Below are positions 41,301 through 53,400 of a stretch of 64,000 bases of DNA, piece after piece; position 1 is the first letter of the stretch; every line of letters begins with the position of its first letter. A program made the translations under genes and the position numbers. Source of the stretch: Tiliqua scincoides (lineage: Eukaryota > Chordata > Lepidosauria > Squamata > Scincidae); NCBI RefSeq assembly GCF_035046505.1, contig NC_089821.1, positions 98,278,132 through 98,342,131 of the forward strand, in the 5' to 3' direction. The notes under the pieces are model-generated. The model ran no database searches, was not told the DNA's origin, and worked only from the letters and a program-made list of their open reading frames with translations.

Positions 41301-44223
41301 TCAGCCATCACAGCCATAAGCCACATTTTAGATTACCATTCCTTTTGCTGAGGCAAAGTTGGTTTTCACCAGTACTGTACTTAGCAACTATTTTAGAAAC
41401 TTAATTGCTGTCAGTAAATTTCAGGTAAGTTCCACAAAATCTTTTAACTACTTATTACGGTACATTTATATCTTACCTACCTATCCTACATTTATAAGGT
41501 AAACCCCAGCACCGTGAACTTACTTTGGGAACATAGCATAGCATTATGGCATAATACGCTTCCAGAGACCTGTCCCAGATAACAGCCAGGCAGTTGCCTC
41601 TCACATCATCAAAGCTTCTGAACTCTTTTGAAAGACAGCCCCATGTTGAGTGATTACTCAAAAGTACATCGCAGAGTGTGGGGAAGGACATACTTAGGGA
41701 GATGGAGGAAGAGAAAGATGCTCAGAATCAGTGCTGATACAGGGGTTTCCTGAAGGGATAATTACAGATAGGAATGAGGAAGAGGATATTGCACACACTA
41801 AGGATGGTGCTTTGTCCAAAGGTAGCTGGTGTGTCTCACCATTGTTTGCCTCCACACAGTGGGACCAAGGATGAGTCCCTCTGGCTGGGTTCAAAGGGAT
41901 GCTTTCCTGAGGTCGGATTCCTCACCTCAGTAGGTGGTGTTGCAATTTGCTGAGATGTGTGTCTGCATTCTGACACCTTCATGGGATCCACTGGATGCGC
42001 GATGCAGCCCTTGCTTCACACAAAATACTGCATCAAACAGTTTCAGGTCCCTGAACCCATGAACAGCTACCTGACTCTGTGCACCCTTTCCAAAAGTGGC
42101 ATTTTCTTCAAGCTATTTACATAACCGAGGTATGTGTCCTGGAATTTTGACACCCCAGACAGTTGCTTTGTATGCCCCACTATGGTTGTGCTGGCCCTGA
42201 TGAAAATGACTTGTAAAAATGAACAATTTACAGCCCAATCCTATCCCCTATCCCTCCCATCAATCCTATCCCCATCCTATTCCCCCATGCCAATGGTGGG
42301 GGTGGCAACCATAAGACCAACCAGAGGTAAGCTTATTTACCTCTGGGTTGGCCTCCTGGCAAATTATGGGTCTCTTTGGACCCACACAAGCTATGTAGCT
42401 TGTGTAGCTATGTAGCTTGTGTAAGTCTGAGGAGAGGATAGAGGTGGGATTGATTGGGAAATTCAGGTAGGATAATGCCACCAGTTGTTGCCATTGAGAT
42501 CCATCCATAACACACCACCATCGCTTACTCCAGACTACACAGACCGGGCTCTGTAGCAGTAGCCCCAAATGGCTGGGCAGCAGTGCAATGTTCACACCTC
42601 TACTGGGCATTTGACACCAGCTTATTGGAAGATACACTGTCATGAAAGGCCCATAGGTTTGGCCAGTTCATCATCTTTGATAAGTGAATGACAATTACAA
42701 GCCAAAGCCAACTAACTTTTCCCCGCATGACATACTACAATCTCAGGATGATGTGGTCGTTCCGGCTGAAAAGATACTGAGTCAAGATCACAGAAAGTGA
42801 CACTGAGAAGCTCTGGCCAAAAATGTTTCATACTCCAGCAGAGTCACAAAAAGGTTGAAACGAAAGCCAAATGAACTGTGGGCTCTGTTTTATTTTTTAA
42901 AGACCAGGAAGTGACCTCAGGCAAATGCAAAAAGAATGCAGTAATCCTAGGGCAGGAAAAAAAAAAAAACTAGACAATGAAAGTTCTTATATAGATTCAA
43001 GCAGACAGAATCAATCTTTATCCCCTTTTTCCGTTATGAGAAGGAGTGCCCTTTGTTCAAGTCACAGCAACATTTTCAGACAGAACAGTAAACAAACCTG
43101 GTCCATTCAGATCTCACTAATTCAAGCTACTGAATCTCTCCAGATAAGAGTACTTTGTAGTTATATATTCCATAGATTCACATAACAAGCTGGATGTATA
43201 CAAAATATATTACTGATTTCTGTTTGCAGAATTTATTCAGCTATATCTACCACACAGTTGTATAAACAGGTGTGCAGGACTTTGGACTGATCTGGGCTCT
43301 CTAGTGTCGCCTGAAAAGTACGCGTATACCACATTCAATGCAGTAGCATGCTCCCCACGTTCTTTTGCTTGGTTCACAGTGCTGTAAGCAAAGTTGACAG
43401 AGCATTTTCAGTGCTATGCCCAACTGTCCTGCTGCTGATCAGCAAATTGTGGCCACAGTCTAATGCACATATAGTCCTTGGGGGTAAGTCCCAATGAACA
43501 CAATAGAACTTACTTCCAAGACAACATTTACAGAATTGAGCTGTTATGCATTTTTTACCATGAACCTTCCTACCAAATAGAATCACTGTCAAAGGCCAAT
43601 CTCTCAACACTGCTACCATCTGAGACAAGGCACAAATAGCAAATGGGGGAAGGGACTTTTCTGTTGTGGCACCTTATCTATGAAATGCTCAACTGAGGCA
43701 TACTAGTCGAAATCAATTTGATGAGTTACCAGTACCAAATGAGAACTTTTAAAAAGACAGTTTGCACAAGCCTTTCAATACTCAGCAACCACTGTTTTAA
43801 TGATTAACTGCTGCTGCTTCCTGTGTTCCTAAAATTCTATGAGTGATTTTATCTGCACTTTAATTGTTAATGGTCAATTTTGTTTTAACTTTTGAGACTA
43901 CAGTATTTTATATCTCATGTTACTTAGGGTCAAAGTGCATGTTACTTAGCATGAATGTAATAGACTGTTTTTCTTTCCCCTTTAAATAAATAGTGCATGG
44001 GGGGGAGCATGAAATGGGGTGAAACCACAGTAGAGACCTTTAGCACTTTGCTGCCAGCATAGTTCAAATTCTGTTTACGCATGGGCAACAGGCAATTAGG
44101 ATTAAAACCATGGTGAGAGCAAAATGTTAAAACATATCCACTCGCCATGGATTCATCCCATTTCACGTGCTCCCCACACTAAAAAGAGAAAGATAAAATG
44201 GCCAATGTGCACAGTTTATGTAA
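41301..44223 (-). other. CCDC148: CCDC148 intron segment
   Basis: Starts of further Harbinger-like fragments (CAGCCCAATCCTATCCCC near 42232) are visible; otherwise nothing that I can name. Confidence 0.5.
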
Positions 44224-44345
44224 TTAAGACCATAAGAACAGCCCCACTGGATCAGGCCATAGGCCCATCTAGTCCAGCTTCCTTTATCTCACAGCGGCCC
44301 ACCAAATGCCCCAGGGAGCACACCAGATAACAAGAGACCTGCATC
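44224..44345 (-). mobile_element. CR1-like LINE 3' end, antisense
   Basis: CATAAGAACAGCCCCACTGG, CATCTAGTCCAGCTTCC and CAGCGGCCCACCAAATGCC are the reverse of the 25345-25598 tail. Confidence 0.7.
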
Positions 44346-44765
44346 CAGAAATGCTTAACCATTGTAAGGTGAGATAGAAATTCCTTATTGTGGGCTCTGG
44401 CAGTCAGCCTGAGCCCCATAAAAGCCAACAGGAGCAGCTGTGGCAAGCTGCAGCACCTGGAAACAAGGAAATGCTGTCAGCACAGTGACGGACAACCATC
44501 TCCACTGGGCAGGGCTAAACCAAGTGTGGGAGCCCTTTAAGAAGGATAATGGGGAAAGAGAGAGAGAGAAAATAGAGGCTGGCAAAAGTGATCAGATGAA
44601 AACACCAGAGGGAAAGAAGGCAACAAAGAAGGGTGGACTAGAGAAGAACTGAGAGAAGCCCAGAGGAGAGAGACCAAAGAGAAGAGAGAAAGGGAGGGGA
44701 GAGGGGAAAGAAGCTCCTCATTTCCAGGACTAAAAGTCCTTCCTTAGGCAGCGGTTGCCCTAGAA

Positions 44766-44971
44766 CAGTGATTTTCAACCTTTTTCATTTCATGGCACAC
44801 TGGCAAGGTATTAAAATGGTCAAGGCACACCATCAGTTTTTTGACAATTGACAAGGCACACTGTGCTGTCAATGGGGGGCTCACATCCCCACTGGCCCTA
44901 CTAATAAATGACCCTTTCCTAAATTCCCGTGGCACACCAGTGTGCCACGGCACAGTGGTTGAAAATGGCTG
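44766..44971. mobile_element. hAT MITE, 206 bp, 7/8 target duplication
   Basis: CCCTAGAA (44758-44765) and TCCTAGAA (44972-44979) flank ends CAGTGATTTTCAACC and GGTTGAAAATGGCTG. The interior has CATGGCACACTGGC and GGCACACCAGTGTGCCACGG. Confidence 0.88.
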
Positions 44972-45396
44972 TCCTAGAAGGAAGCGGAGCACTCAGGGGT
45001 CAACATACACTCTGAGAACTAGCAAGGGGAGGCAGCAAGCAGGGGAGCCAGATCATTCCATTCCAGCATCTGTGCAGGTCCATGTTGCGACTAGAACTTT
45101 CAAAAGCACTGAGGGGAAGCATCATTCTGATGCAGTCACTTGCACTGCCCAAGCCCTAGCAGAAGCAGAGCTGCACATGCAACCACAATAACTAAGCTGA
45201 AAATCACACCAGGAAGAAATGTTGGAATCTGCTGTCAGAAGGGTCTGATGGCTCACTCAGCAGTTTGGCCTCAGGAGAACATACCAAACCATGGTGTTAG
45301 GATTCCATTTTAGGAGCAAGAAGGGAAGAACACAGAAAATGTGAATAGGAAATATTACATTCTTTCCCAGCATACACATGGTTCACTTTGAAATTA

Positions 45397-45469
45397 GCCA
45401 TTTCTGTCCAATGTTGTATATATGCAACAGAGACCAAATGTGTACACCTGTGGGCTAGGCAAAAATGGG
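45397..45469. mobile_element. 73-bp MITE flanked by TTAA (piggyBac-like), copy 1
   Basis: ATTA precedes and TTAA (45470-45473) follows. Reverse-complemented it starts CCCATTTTTGCC and matches 55598-55670 over its whole length, with about ten differences by eye. The terminal 15-20 bases are inverted repeats. Confidence 0.7.
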
Positions 45470-45876
45470 TTAAACAGCAGCATGAAGCAGTATTTTTTTT
45501 TAACTGAGTCAAACTGTGGTGCTGAAATATTATGCAAGCCGAGCTGCCTTTCATTCTTCCAAGGCCGCAAAACTTGATCCAATAGAAAAATCTGTTCTGT
45601 GACTCTCAACCATCCATGGTCTACATAGCACCATCTCTCTTTATAAGTAATTCATGCAAAATACCTCTCTCTATCTGGTACTGCATTTTTTTATTCTTGT
45701 TGTCACTCATGCATTGCCATCTGAGCGACTGTTTGACTTCCTTTTCCTTCTGCACGTGCAACAAAACTTGCCTCTGTGCATTCTACTACTGGAACTGCCT
45801 ACTAAGCCGCGGACTTCAAAACTCCCTTTTGCGGATATTTTTTGTTCGCTACTTTTCCTTGCAGCTGTTACACTAA

Positions 45877-46088
45877 GGGCGCAATCCTAACCTTTTATGT
45901 CAGTGCTTTCTAGCACTAGCATGGCGGTGCCAATGGGGCATGCACTACATCCTGCAGTAGGGTGTCACTCACAGAGGCCTCCTCAAAATAAGGGAATGTT
46001 TGTTCCCTCACCTCAGAGCTGTATTGCCCTTATGTCAGTGCTGAAAGCACTACTGAAAGCACTGACATAAGGGGTTACCATTGCACCC
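45877..46088. mobile_element. Harbinger-like MITE, 212 bp, TAA duplication
   Basis: TAA at 45874-45876 and 46089-46091. Ends GGGCGCAATCCTAACC and GGTTACCATTGCACCC. A small internal duplication (CTGAAAGCACTACTGAAAGC) is seen near the right end. Confidence 0.85.
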
Positions 46089-46141
46089 TAAAAATACATG
46101 CGTGACTAGTATTGCTGCACTATAGCACTAAGTTTGCCTCA

Positions 46142-46376
46142 TCATACAGCGGTAGGAGGCTCTGCTCAGCAGGCAGAGCTCCAAAGCTTGCTTTTCCATG
46201 CTTGAAAAAAAAACCCTCCATTCACCCTGAGTCTTTTACTGGTGTTTGTCATGTTGCATCTGGCTCCCAACCCAGAAGTAACTGGTGATTATGTCATTGC
46301 CAGTTACTTAGGGTGGTACTTTGAATAGGTGGACAATATGAATTGGTTTGGTGGTGGACAAATGTTGAAACACACT
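46142..46376 (+). mobile_element. Family-A hAT-like MITE, partial
   Basis: AACCCAGAAGTAACTGG, TTTGAATAGGTGGAC and GGACAAATGTTGAAACAC match 26-369 in reverse and 47187-47507 directly. The left half is truncated. Confidence 0.55.
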
Positions 46377-46663
46377 GATGTGGAGGAGCCTGTAAGCCTT
46401 ATGCTGGTTTTACGCCCATGGCACAGAAAATTAGGTCTATTTTTGGACCTCACTGTCAACAGCTTCTGCGATGTGCATTAATACATCAATGTTCATACAC
46501 AGGTATACTGCCAAACACAATGAGTGATGAGACAAAGTTAATACTACTAAGAATCCGTTCTTTTTTGCATTTTCTGACAGATTGATTCTCAACTGTGATG
46601 CCACGCTTGGCTACAGCAGTCTAATTGTACATGAAAACATTAAACATCAGAAAAAAAATTAAC

Positions 46664-46781
46664 CTGTTGCCTGAGAGCATCAAGACGTCTCTTCCTTTCG
46701 TCCTCCTCATAGGCCTCTTTTAAAATTGCTTGTTGTTTCTCCATCAAGCGTTTTTCCAACAGCATTTGTCTAAATTGAATT
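46664..46781 (-). CDS. CCDC148: CCDC148 coding exon (charged coiled-coil segment)
   Basis: Read on the minus strand, a tgttcaaag acceptor and a gttaat donor bound 118 bases. One leading base completes an Arg codon from the exon upstream, then IQFRQMLLEKRLMEKQQAIL and KEAYEEDERKRRLDALRQQ. The composition (Glu, Lys, Arg, Gln and Leu in heptad-like spacing) is a long helical coiled coil. Its joins to 61485-61603 and 34319-34459 are both in frame. Confidence 0.9.
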
Positions 46782-47186
46782 CTTTGAACAGGAAAACAGA
46801 AAATCAATGACCAATTCCTAATCTAATACTGGATGATATGTTTGACTGATGTATTAAGAAAAATTAAGTTCTTATCTGAAGTGACAACCTAGTCAATAAT
46901 TTGTCTAGATAAACTGAAGGTATTTTGGTATTTTAATTTGCTTAGATAAAGCACATACATTACAGCAAATGACAAAAATTTGGTGATTGTTAACATTCAT
47001 GTATGAATGCTGACAATTCCAGATGAGTTCATTAGTGATACAAAATCGTTAGATGATCCCATTTATTGAGCCAACTTCTGGTACTGAAGGACACGTGAGT
47101 GCCTGAAAATAAAATATATTGCTAACTATCACATTTATCTGACTGTAACATATATAACGTATGTAACATATATAACAACATATATA

Positions 47187-47507
47187 GTGTTTCTCAACCA
47201 GTGGTACAGGTACCACCAGTGGTACTTGAGGAGGTGTCGGGTGGTACTTGCGGGACCCTTGGACATCTGCTTCATGGCAGCGAGACCAGGAACATGACAC
47301 AAAACAGCAGTAGGAGACTCCAAACAGGCTTTTCCACACTCAAAAAAGCCCTTCTTAATGGCCTGAGCCTCTTACTGGTGAGCGTCACATCTCACCTGGA
47401 CTCCCAACCCAGAAGTAACTGGCAGTGATGTCATTGCCATTTGCTTCTGGTGGTACTTTGAGTAGGTGGACCTTGTGAAGTGGTATGGTGGAGGACAAAT
47501 GTTGAGG
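47187..47507 (+). mobile_element. Family-A hAT-like MITE, full length
   Basis: It starts GTGTTTCTCAACCAGTGGTAC and ends GGACAAATGTTGAGG. It is co-linear with 26-369 in the opposite orientation. Confidence 0.65.
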
Positions 47508-47939
47508 ATATAGATATAGATATATACACTGATATATACCAAACAGCCACATTATAGATTCTGGTTGAAGAAGTGCTTTAAGAAAGTCAGAAAGAAATTG
47601 GTGTGATAAAAGGGTGACACTGATTTTTGTCTCTTTCCATAAGAAATGCAGAGCTGTTTACATTATATCTCAAAAGTGTTCAATAAAGCATAGGCACAAG
47701 TGTATAAATTAAAATTGCATTAAAAACAGTGACTGAAAATGTGCTAGTATGAAAACCAGAATGAAATTCCTTCTGTGGGTTGGTCAATAATTTGTTGACA
47801 ACCCCAAGAACAAGCAAAAGGCTGTTAGTATTTACTTACCTCCAATTACTGCACTAATTAAATTAAACATTTGCAGAGGAGCTTAAAGAATGGCTACTTT
47901 GTCTTCTTAATGTTTACCAAATTAGCTTATTGTTAGCTA

Positions 47940-49460
47940 TTCTATTTCTCATCTAAAGAATCCCTTGTGTGGAAGACCTCGAACTGATGGGTCATTTTTT
48001 CCCCTTGGATCAACTAATTGGCCAAGATCAGGAGTTCCTTCCATTTTTTAGGTCAAAGACTAAATACAATTTGCCATTATCGGTTAAATGGCAATATTTA
48101 CGATTACAGCATTTGCATCCAAGTTTGGTCCAGTGATATTATCTGCTTCTGAATCTTCTGCACTCTTAGAAATGTTTACTGAATCAACAGAGAAAAAAGA
48201 AGCTTACAATACTCGTCTATAAAAACTTGAGGTTGTTTAATAAATATAATACTTAAAGCCTTAGAGCAGGGTTTCCCAAAGTGTTTGTTGTGACCTACTG
48301 GTGGGGTCACAAGCATATGCCAGGTGGGTTGCAACATGGGTCCTCCCACCCACCCTTGCTTCTCTTTGGCTCCAGATCTGAGACATTCCAGAGGCATGGG
48401 GAGGCCCTAGAGGCCTCTTCTGGATTTCACAGGGCTGGAGACCCACTGTACAGGCCGCTGTGGGCCTCAGAATAGCCCACAGAATCCTCTGAAAACTACT
48501 TCTGCTTTTCATAAGGCAACTTCCAGAAAGGAAGGAAGAAAAAGCTACTTCCAGAAGATAAGCTATCATAAGTAGCTTTCAGAGGATTCTACAGGCTATT
48601 CTGAGGCCCACAGAGGCCTGTAGAGGGTTGCTGGCCTGGTACAACATGGAAGAGGTGTCTGGGGTCCCCCAGCACCATCAGGAGCATTGCATTGGGCAAG
48701 GTAGGTCACAGTGCAGTAATGATTGGGAACCACTGCCTTAGAGAAATATGGACTACACAGGTGGATCACTCTCTCTTATACAGCTTATGGAAAATGGCCT
48801 TAACTACTATTCCAGCAATACGTATGGATCTCAAATTGCGATTAATTCAACAAAAATTTATTTTCAGGGTTTATTGGACACTACAACATCTTTATGTTCA
48901 TAAGCTGTCCAAAGAATCTAATTGCAGGCATTGTAATTTGCTTAATGCATCACTCATGCACACAGTGTGGTCTTGTACTGTGATATGAGGGGGAGGGAAG
49001 GAGATGTTTTAACTGTGTTGTTTTTATATCACAAGAAACACTGATATTTGTTGATACCTACGTTCTTCTGAATTAATTGGCCTACTTCATGGACAGTAAC
49101 TGCAGGGCAGCAGAAATGGACTCTCAGTGACCTTACAGTGGCTAAAGGACTTATACTAAAACACTGGAAGGATAAGTGCCCCCCCCCCCCACTATTATTC
49201 AATGGACTGAAGACCTTCTCACCTTATGCATGGCTATAGATGACAATTATGTATGGACATATTTTTGGAAGATGTTTTTAGATTTTTATGCATAGCTTGT
49301 CTTCTTTATTGCTTAAGGTTTATAGTATAGATTGCTTATTGTTTACTAATTTTTAAAAATGTTCATATATTTTTACATATTTAATTTATGCTATATATTT
49401 TCCTCTTTTCCCTCTTCTTTTTTATTTTTGTTTTTATTCATTAATAAAGGAGAAGAAGAC
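47940..49460 (+). mobile_element. L1/Tx1-like LINE, ORF2 C-terminal remnant, split by a hAT
   Basis: Around 48020-48125 one frame reads QDQEFLPFFRSKTKYNLPLS and then YLRLQHL; around 48822-48970 another reads RLIQQKFIFRVYWTLQHLY and CRHCNLLNASLMHTVWSC. These are the L1-group ORF2 C-terminal signatures (FxFxxLRxxxxLP...RYLQLRH and KxLxRxYWTPxxL...CxRCxxxxGTxxHxxWxC). The coding part is decayed by stops and frame changes. The 3' part ends near AATAAAGGAGAAGAAGAC. The hAT at 48267-48735 interrupts it. Confidence 0.65.
48267..48735. mobile_element. Foldback hAT element, 469 bp, perfect 8-bp duplication CCTTAGAG
   Basis: The duplications are at 48259-48266 and 48736-48743. Ends are CAGGGTTTCCCAAAGTG and TGATTGGGAACCACTG. 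The interior has inverted arms 48447-48505 and 48575-48623 (TGTGGGCCTCAGAATAGCC ... AGAGGATTCT and complement). Confidence 0.9.
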
Positions 49461-49555
49461 AAAAGCTATTCTATTTCCCACCCAGAAGACATGTGCTATA
49501 ATTTGAAACATCTGTCCCTGGAAATACACCCTACTTCTGTTCATCCATGTAGTCT

Positions 49556-49675
49556 ACTTATTACTATTAACAGTTTTTATATACCGTTTTTCAACAAAAA
49601 AAAGTTAACAAAGCGGTTTACAGACAAAATCAAATAATTAAATTGCTCCCTGTCTCAAAGGGCTCACAATCTAAA
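49556..49675 (-). mobile_element. Retroelement 3' tail, antisense
   Basis: TTTTTATATACCGTTTTTCAAC, AACAAAGCGGTTTACAGAC and AAAGGGCTCACAATCTAAAG are the reverse of 20104-20336. Confidence 0.6.
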
Positions 49676-50051
49676 GCACTGTCTGTACTTTACATACACT
49701 GACTATGTATGAGATCTCACCACATGATCAGAATACACAGATTTTTTTATACAGGTGCAATCTATTTGTCCACGGATTTTTTTTATCTGCTGATTTATCT
49801 TAATGCGAATCAAAGTCGAAAACACCTTTGCCTCCTTTGCCCTGTGATGACCTTTTGCTCAGTTTCAAGGCAGCCCAAAACACTGCAAAAAGGCTCCACC
49901 TGGCACAGGCAGGGAAATAGCCTTGGAGCCATGGAAGAGGTTCCCCTTGCGAAGGAACAGTAAGACTCCTGGAGCCCCAGAGACAGCAAAGAGGCTGAAG
50001 AGGGGAGGAAACCTCTGTAGCCAGAACACGTGCAGCAAGGTGGAGCGCTCG

Positions 50052-50059
<8 letters not shown>

Positions 50060-50083
<24 letters not shown>

Positions 50084-50096
50084 CACGCACACACAG
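50060..50096. repeat. Short imperfect (CA)n tract
   Basis: CA dinucleotides interrupted by CG, preceded by a (CT)n run. Confidence 0.9.
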
Positions 50097-50264
50097 GGGT
50101 AGGTTCGGTAGTAACAGGGGGGATTGCTTTTAAAAACCCAGGGAGCGTTTGCCGAATTCCCGCCCCCTTCAGACTGAGATGGTGCTGGCTCTCCAAGCTC
50201 CAGCCTACACAAACAAAATACCCCAGTAAGCAAGTCTTCCCTGCAAGCCAAAGCATGAGATTTA

Positions 50265-50354
50265 GGCTACAATCTGATCCACACTTTCCTGGGAGTAAGC
50301 CCCATTGACTAGAATGGGACTTACTTCTGAGTAGGCAGGCATAGGACTGAGCTC
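50265..50354. mobile_element. 90-bp palindromic MITE, first of an adjacent pair
   Basis: TTA before (50262-50264) and TCA after. The core GGGAGTAAGCCCCATTGAC / GAATGGGACTTACTTCTGAG is inverted. Co-linear with 37760-37849. Confidence 0.82.
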
Positions 50355-50357
50355 TCA

Positions 50358-50447
50358 GGCCACAATCCTCTCCACACTTTCCTGGAAGTAAGCCCCATCG
50401 TCTACAATGAGGCTTGCTTCTGAGTAGAACTGCATAGAACTGGACTC
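50358..50447. mobile_element. 90-bp palindromic MITE, second of an adjacent pair
   Basis: Separated from the first copy by three bases (TCA) and followed by TTA. Same orientation and length, more diverged core (GGAAGTAAGCCCCATCGTC). Confidence 0.82.
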
Positions 50448-51118
50448 TTAAAAGCTTAGCATCCCACCTGTGAAAGAAGGGATAGCTGGCAACGGGGAGG
50501 GCTGAGTATGGATCGGAGGAGGGGGAGGCAAAGGAACGGAGGGGAAAGTGATTGAGAACTGCTGCCTTAGTTCCCTTTCATCCCCAAGTGTCAAGCTGTA
50601 GCGTATTTGCGTAACTCTATGCAATTTGTGTAAAACATGTCATTTCCGGCTCTGATTTAGCACAACACATTTTTTCTTAATCTTAAACCTGTATAGTGCT
50701 GTTTGCATATGTGGCATTTTACAGGAATGTGAGGACAGATGCCTGACCTGAAGGCTCACAATGGAAAATTGACATGAGCGAGACAAGAAAAGATTGGGAG
50801 CAAAATGAAAGGAAGAAAAACTGGGGAAGTGGGAAAACCCACGGAGTAGGTGGGTATAACATCAAGGGATCCAATGCAGCTGCCAGGTTGTATTTTATGA
50901 TCATGTCCTATCTTTATTGTTTCAGCTGCACTGGCTACTAGTTTGTTACCTGGCATGATCCAAGGTGCTGGTTAATACCATTAAAGTCCAATCTTCAGGA
51001 CCAAGATATCTGATCCCACATTTTCTGGGATGAAAACTGTCCCAAAGTATGATATCACAAGAACAGTCTGAGTCTTACAAACCTGTTCAGTTGTGTAGGT
51101 GTAAGCTCACATCTAGAG

Positions 51119-51487
51119 CAGCGGTTCCCAAACTTGTGGGTCATGGCCCACCAGGGGAACGAGAAGCAGGGCATTCCCCTTAAGGGGAGTGGCCTTTCTC
51201 TGATGGCAGCAATGGCGCTCCAGCGATTGCAGTGCCACCATTACCAAGGGGCTTGTTATTTTACCTTGGGGGCAGTGCTGGCTTCCTGCACAATCCTGGA
51301 GGCTTGCAGCCCCCTCCAATGTCCTCTGAGGCTTCGGTAAACAGCCCTTATCTCTGATCAGCAGCAACATCCAGTTTTTGTGTGAAATTTGAAGTAGCTA
51401 TCAGAGATAAGGACTGTTTACAGAAGCCTCAGAGGACATTGGAAGGGGCTGCAAGCCTCCAGGATCCTGCAAGAAGCCAGCGCTGCT
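51119..51487. mobile_element. Foldback hAT-like element, right end lost
   Basis: It starts CAGCGGTTCCCAAACTTGTG after TCTAGAG. The interior has arms 51275-51358 and 51400-51484 (CTGGAGGCTTGCAGCCCC / GGGGCTGCAAGCCTCCAG, TCCTCTGAGGCTTC / GAAGCCTCAGAGGA, CCTTATCTCTGAT / ATCAGAGATAAGG) around a loop of about 41 bases. No matching right terminus follows. Confidence 0.75.
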
Positions 51488-52275
51488 GGATGAGTTCATC
51501 AGTAATACAAAATTGTTAGGTGAGATATAATTCTTTGAAATAAATGAATAACGGTACTGCTACTTTAAAGAAAATCCTAGTTTAGCAGTGAAATATTGCA
51601 ATTAGACTCTCCCCCACCCCCCGTTCAGTTTAGACTAAATATCATGGTTAAGAAACATTTAAAAAAAAAAAAAAACAGAACACAGAAGTTGAAAAACGAG
51701 CTTAGTTTATTGGTTTCAGTAAAGCTACTGTTTGAAGTACTGTGAATGCGGATTCATGTAATTTCCGGTAAGCATAATTTCATTAAAATTGCTTTCAGAA
51801 TGTATCTCATACATATTTAGCAGAAAAATTAGCTGCCATATTTGTTATAACAGCTTTAAAAGAGTATTGTGAACATGTTGATAATACGTACAATATTTCA
51901 CCAAGTAACCCCTTCTGTATGTTGACTAGAATAAATATTCATAAGATCAAAGAGATCCAGGAAAACAAAATCTTTAGTACAACTCATGGAGCAAAGGAGA
52001 ACTGCACAACTTGTCTCTGTTTGCCTCTCTGGTAAATGTTCTGTTTCTGCAGAACATTTGAGAATTTGGATCAAATGATTGGGCCTCTGGTTTTGAATCT
52101 ACAACTGACTAAGCAAAATCATCAATGTTTTATGAGCTTGCAAGGCTAGCTAATGTTAATAGGGAAAGAGACAGAAGGCTGATTGGGAACCTATCCTGCT
52201 ATTCTGGAGTAGCTCACTTAAACTTGCTTTGCTTTGAGATCAACCACAACAAGAAAAACCAATAATAGTGTACAC

Positions 52276-52741
52276 CAGCAGTTCTCTCTGGGAGTTGTGT
52301 GCACAACATCCCAAACAGATGTGTGCACTTGCGGTGAAGGGTCAAGGCAGCAACGCAACTGCCACGATCATGCTGCTGCTGGGGCCAAAAGGGTTTTTTT
52401 TTTAATTTACTCCTGGCAGCGACACCCCTCTAGGTGGTGCAAGGAGCCCATAGACCCCTCTGCAGAGCTAAAAATAGCAATGGCAACCCATTTCCAGTTT
52501 CACGATAGCAAACTGAAAGTGGGTCGTGATTGCTATTTTTTTGGAGGCCGAGGAGTCCCTGCAGAGGGGTCCAGTGTCTCCCCACACCATCCACATGGGC
52601 GGCACTGCCAAGGGTAAGTATAAAAAACTTTTTGGCCCTTGCAGTGACATGATCATGGTGATCGTGTTGCTGCCTCATGTTGCTGCCCCTTAAGGGCTTC
52701 CTTAGCTGGGGTGTTATGATGCCCTAGTTTGGGAACCTCTG
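52276..52741. mobile_element. Foldback hAT-like element, 466 bp
   Basis: GTGTACAC before (52268-52275) and TTGTATAC after (52742-52749), six of eight matching. Left end CAGCAGTTCTCTCTGGGAG, right end CTAGTTTGGGAACCTCTG. Inner arms share GGGGCCAAAAGGGTTTTTT / AAAAAACTTTTTGGCCC, GACCCCTCTGCAGAG / CTGCAGAGGGGTCC and AAAATAGCAATGGCAACCCA / GGGTCGTGATTGCTATTTTT. Confidence 0.75.
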
Positions 52742-52979
52742 TTGTATACATACACCAGTAATAATGTATATACACCAATGATATTCTATAAACATATGCT
52801 GTGTGCTTTCATGTGGCTTGAGAATTTTGCCAAATAATCTGTCCCGTTCAGTTACTATCCTGCCGTCTAAATATGGTATTTTGTTGCCTCTTTATGGGAA
52901 ATACATATTACAAAAAGTCATACCTAATTCCAGCTGACCTGCGTCTGACTCTAGCTGTAACAATGCAATTTCAAAACTT

Positions 52980-53400
52980 GCAATGAGTCTGACCAAACAC
53001 ACGTCAGAGCTCATACTGGAGCCTGTTTATGGCGATGATGGCAGAAAAGAATGTTTTTTCTCTGTCACAACTGAGTCTGCAGAGAGCCATCCAACTGAGT
53101 TATTTTGGGGGGGCCTGATCCATCTGGCCCCTCAAGGGAATAAAAAGGCATATTTGGTTGCTTGCTGTGATGAATTTGCCAGGAACTTCACAAATAAAAT
53201 AGCTTGCATTCACCACAACTTGAACTCTACGTTGAAGATCTGTCAATGTTCCCACAGCATCTGAAGGTTCTCTCATTGTGGATTCTTTTCAGTATGTAAA
53301 CCTGAGGATGTGGACCACACTCCTTTGGAGTGTGAGGCCATCTGCCTGTCCACTTGACCCTTGCCTGAGTTTGTTTCTAAAGGACATTCAGAAAAAATAC
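52980..53400 (+). mobile_element. Possible LINE ORF2 fragment
   Basis: A 93-codon frame has CCDEFARNFTNKIACIHHNL, which resembles the 'F..FF..KI..IR..L' segment that precedes the reverse transcriptase in CR1/L2/Jockey-type ORF2, and the next bases read like EDVDHTPLECEAICLST in another frame. Weak; a chance match is possible. Confidence 0.35.
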
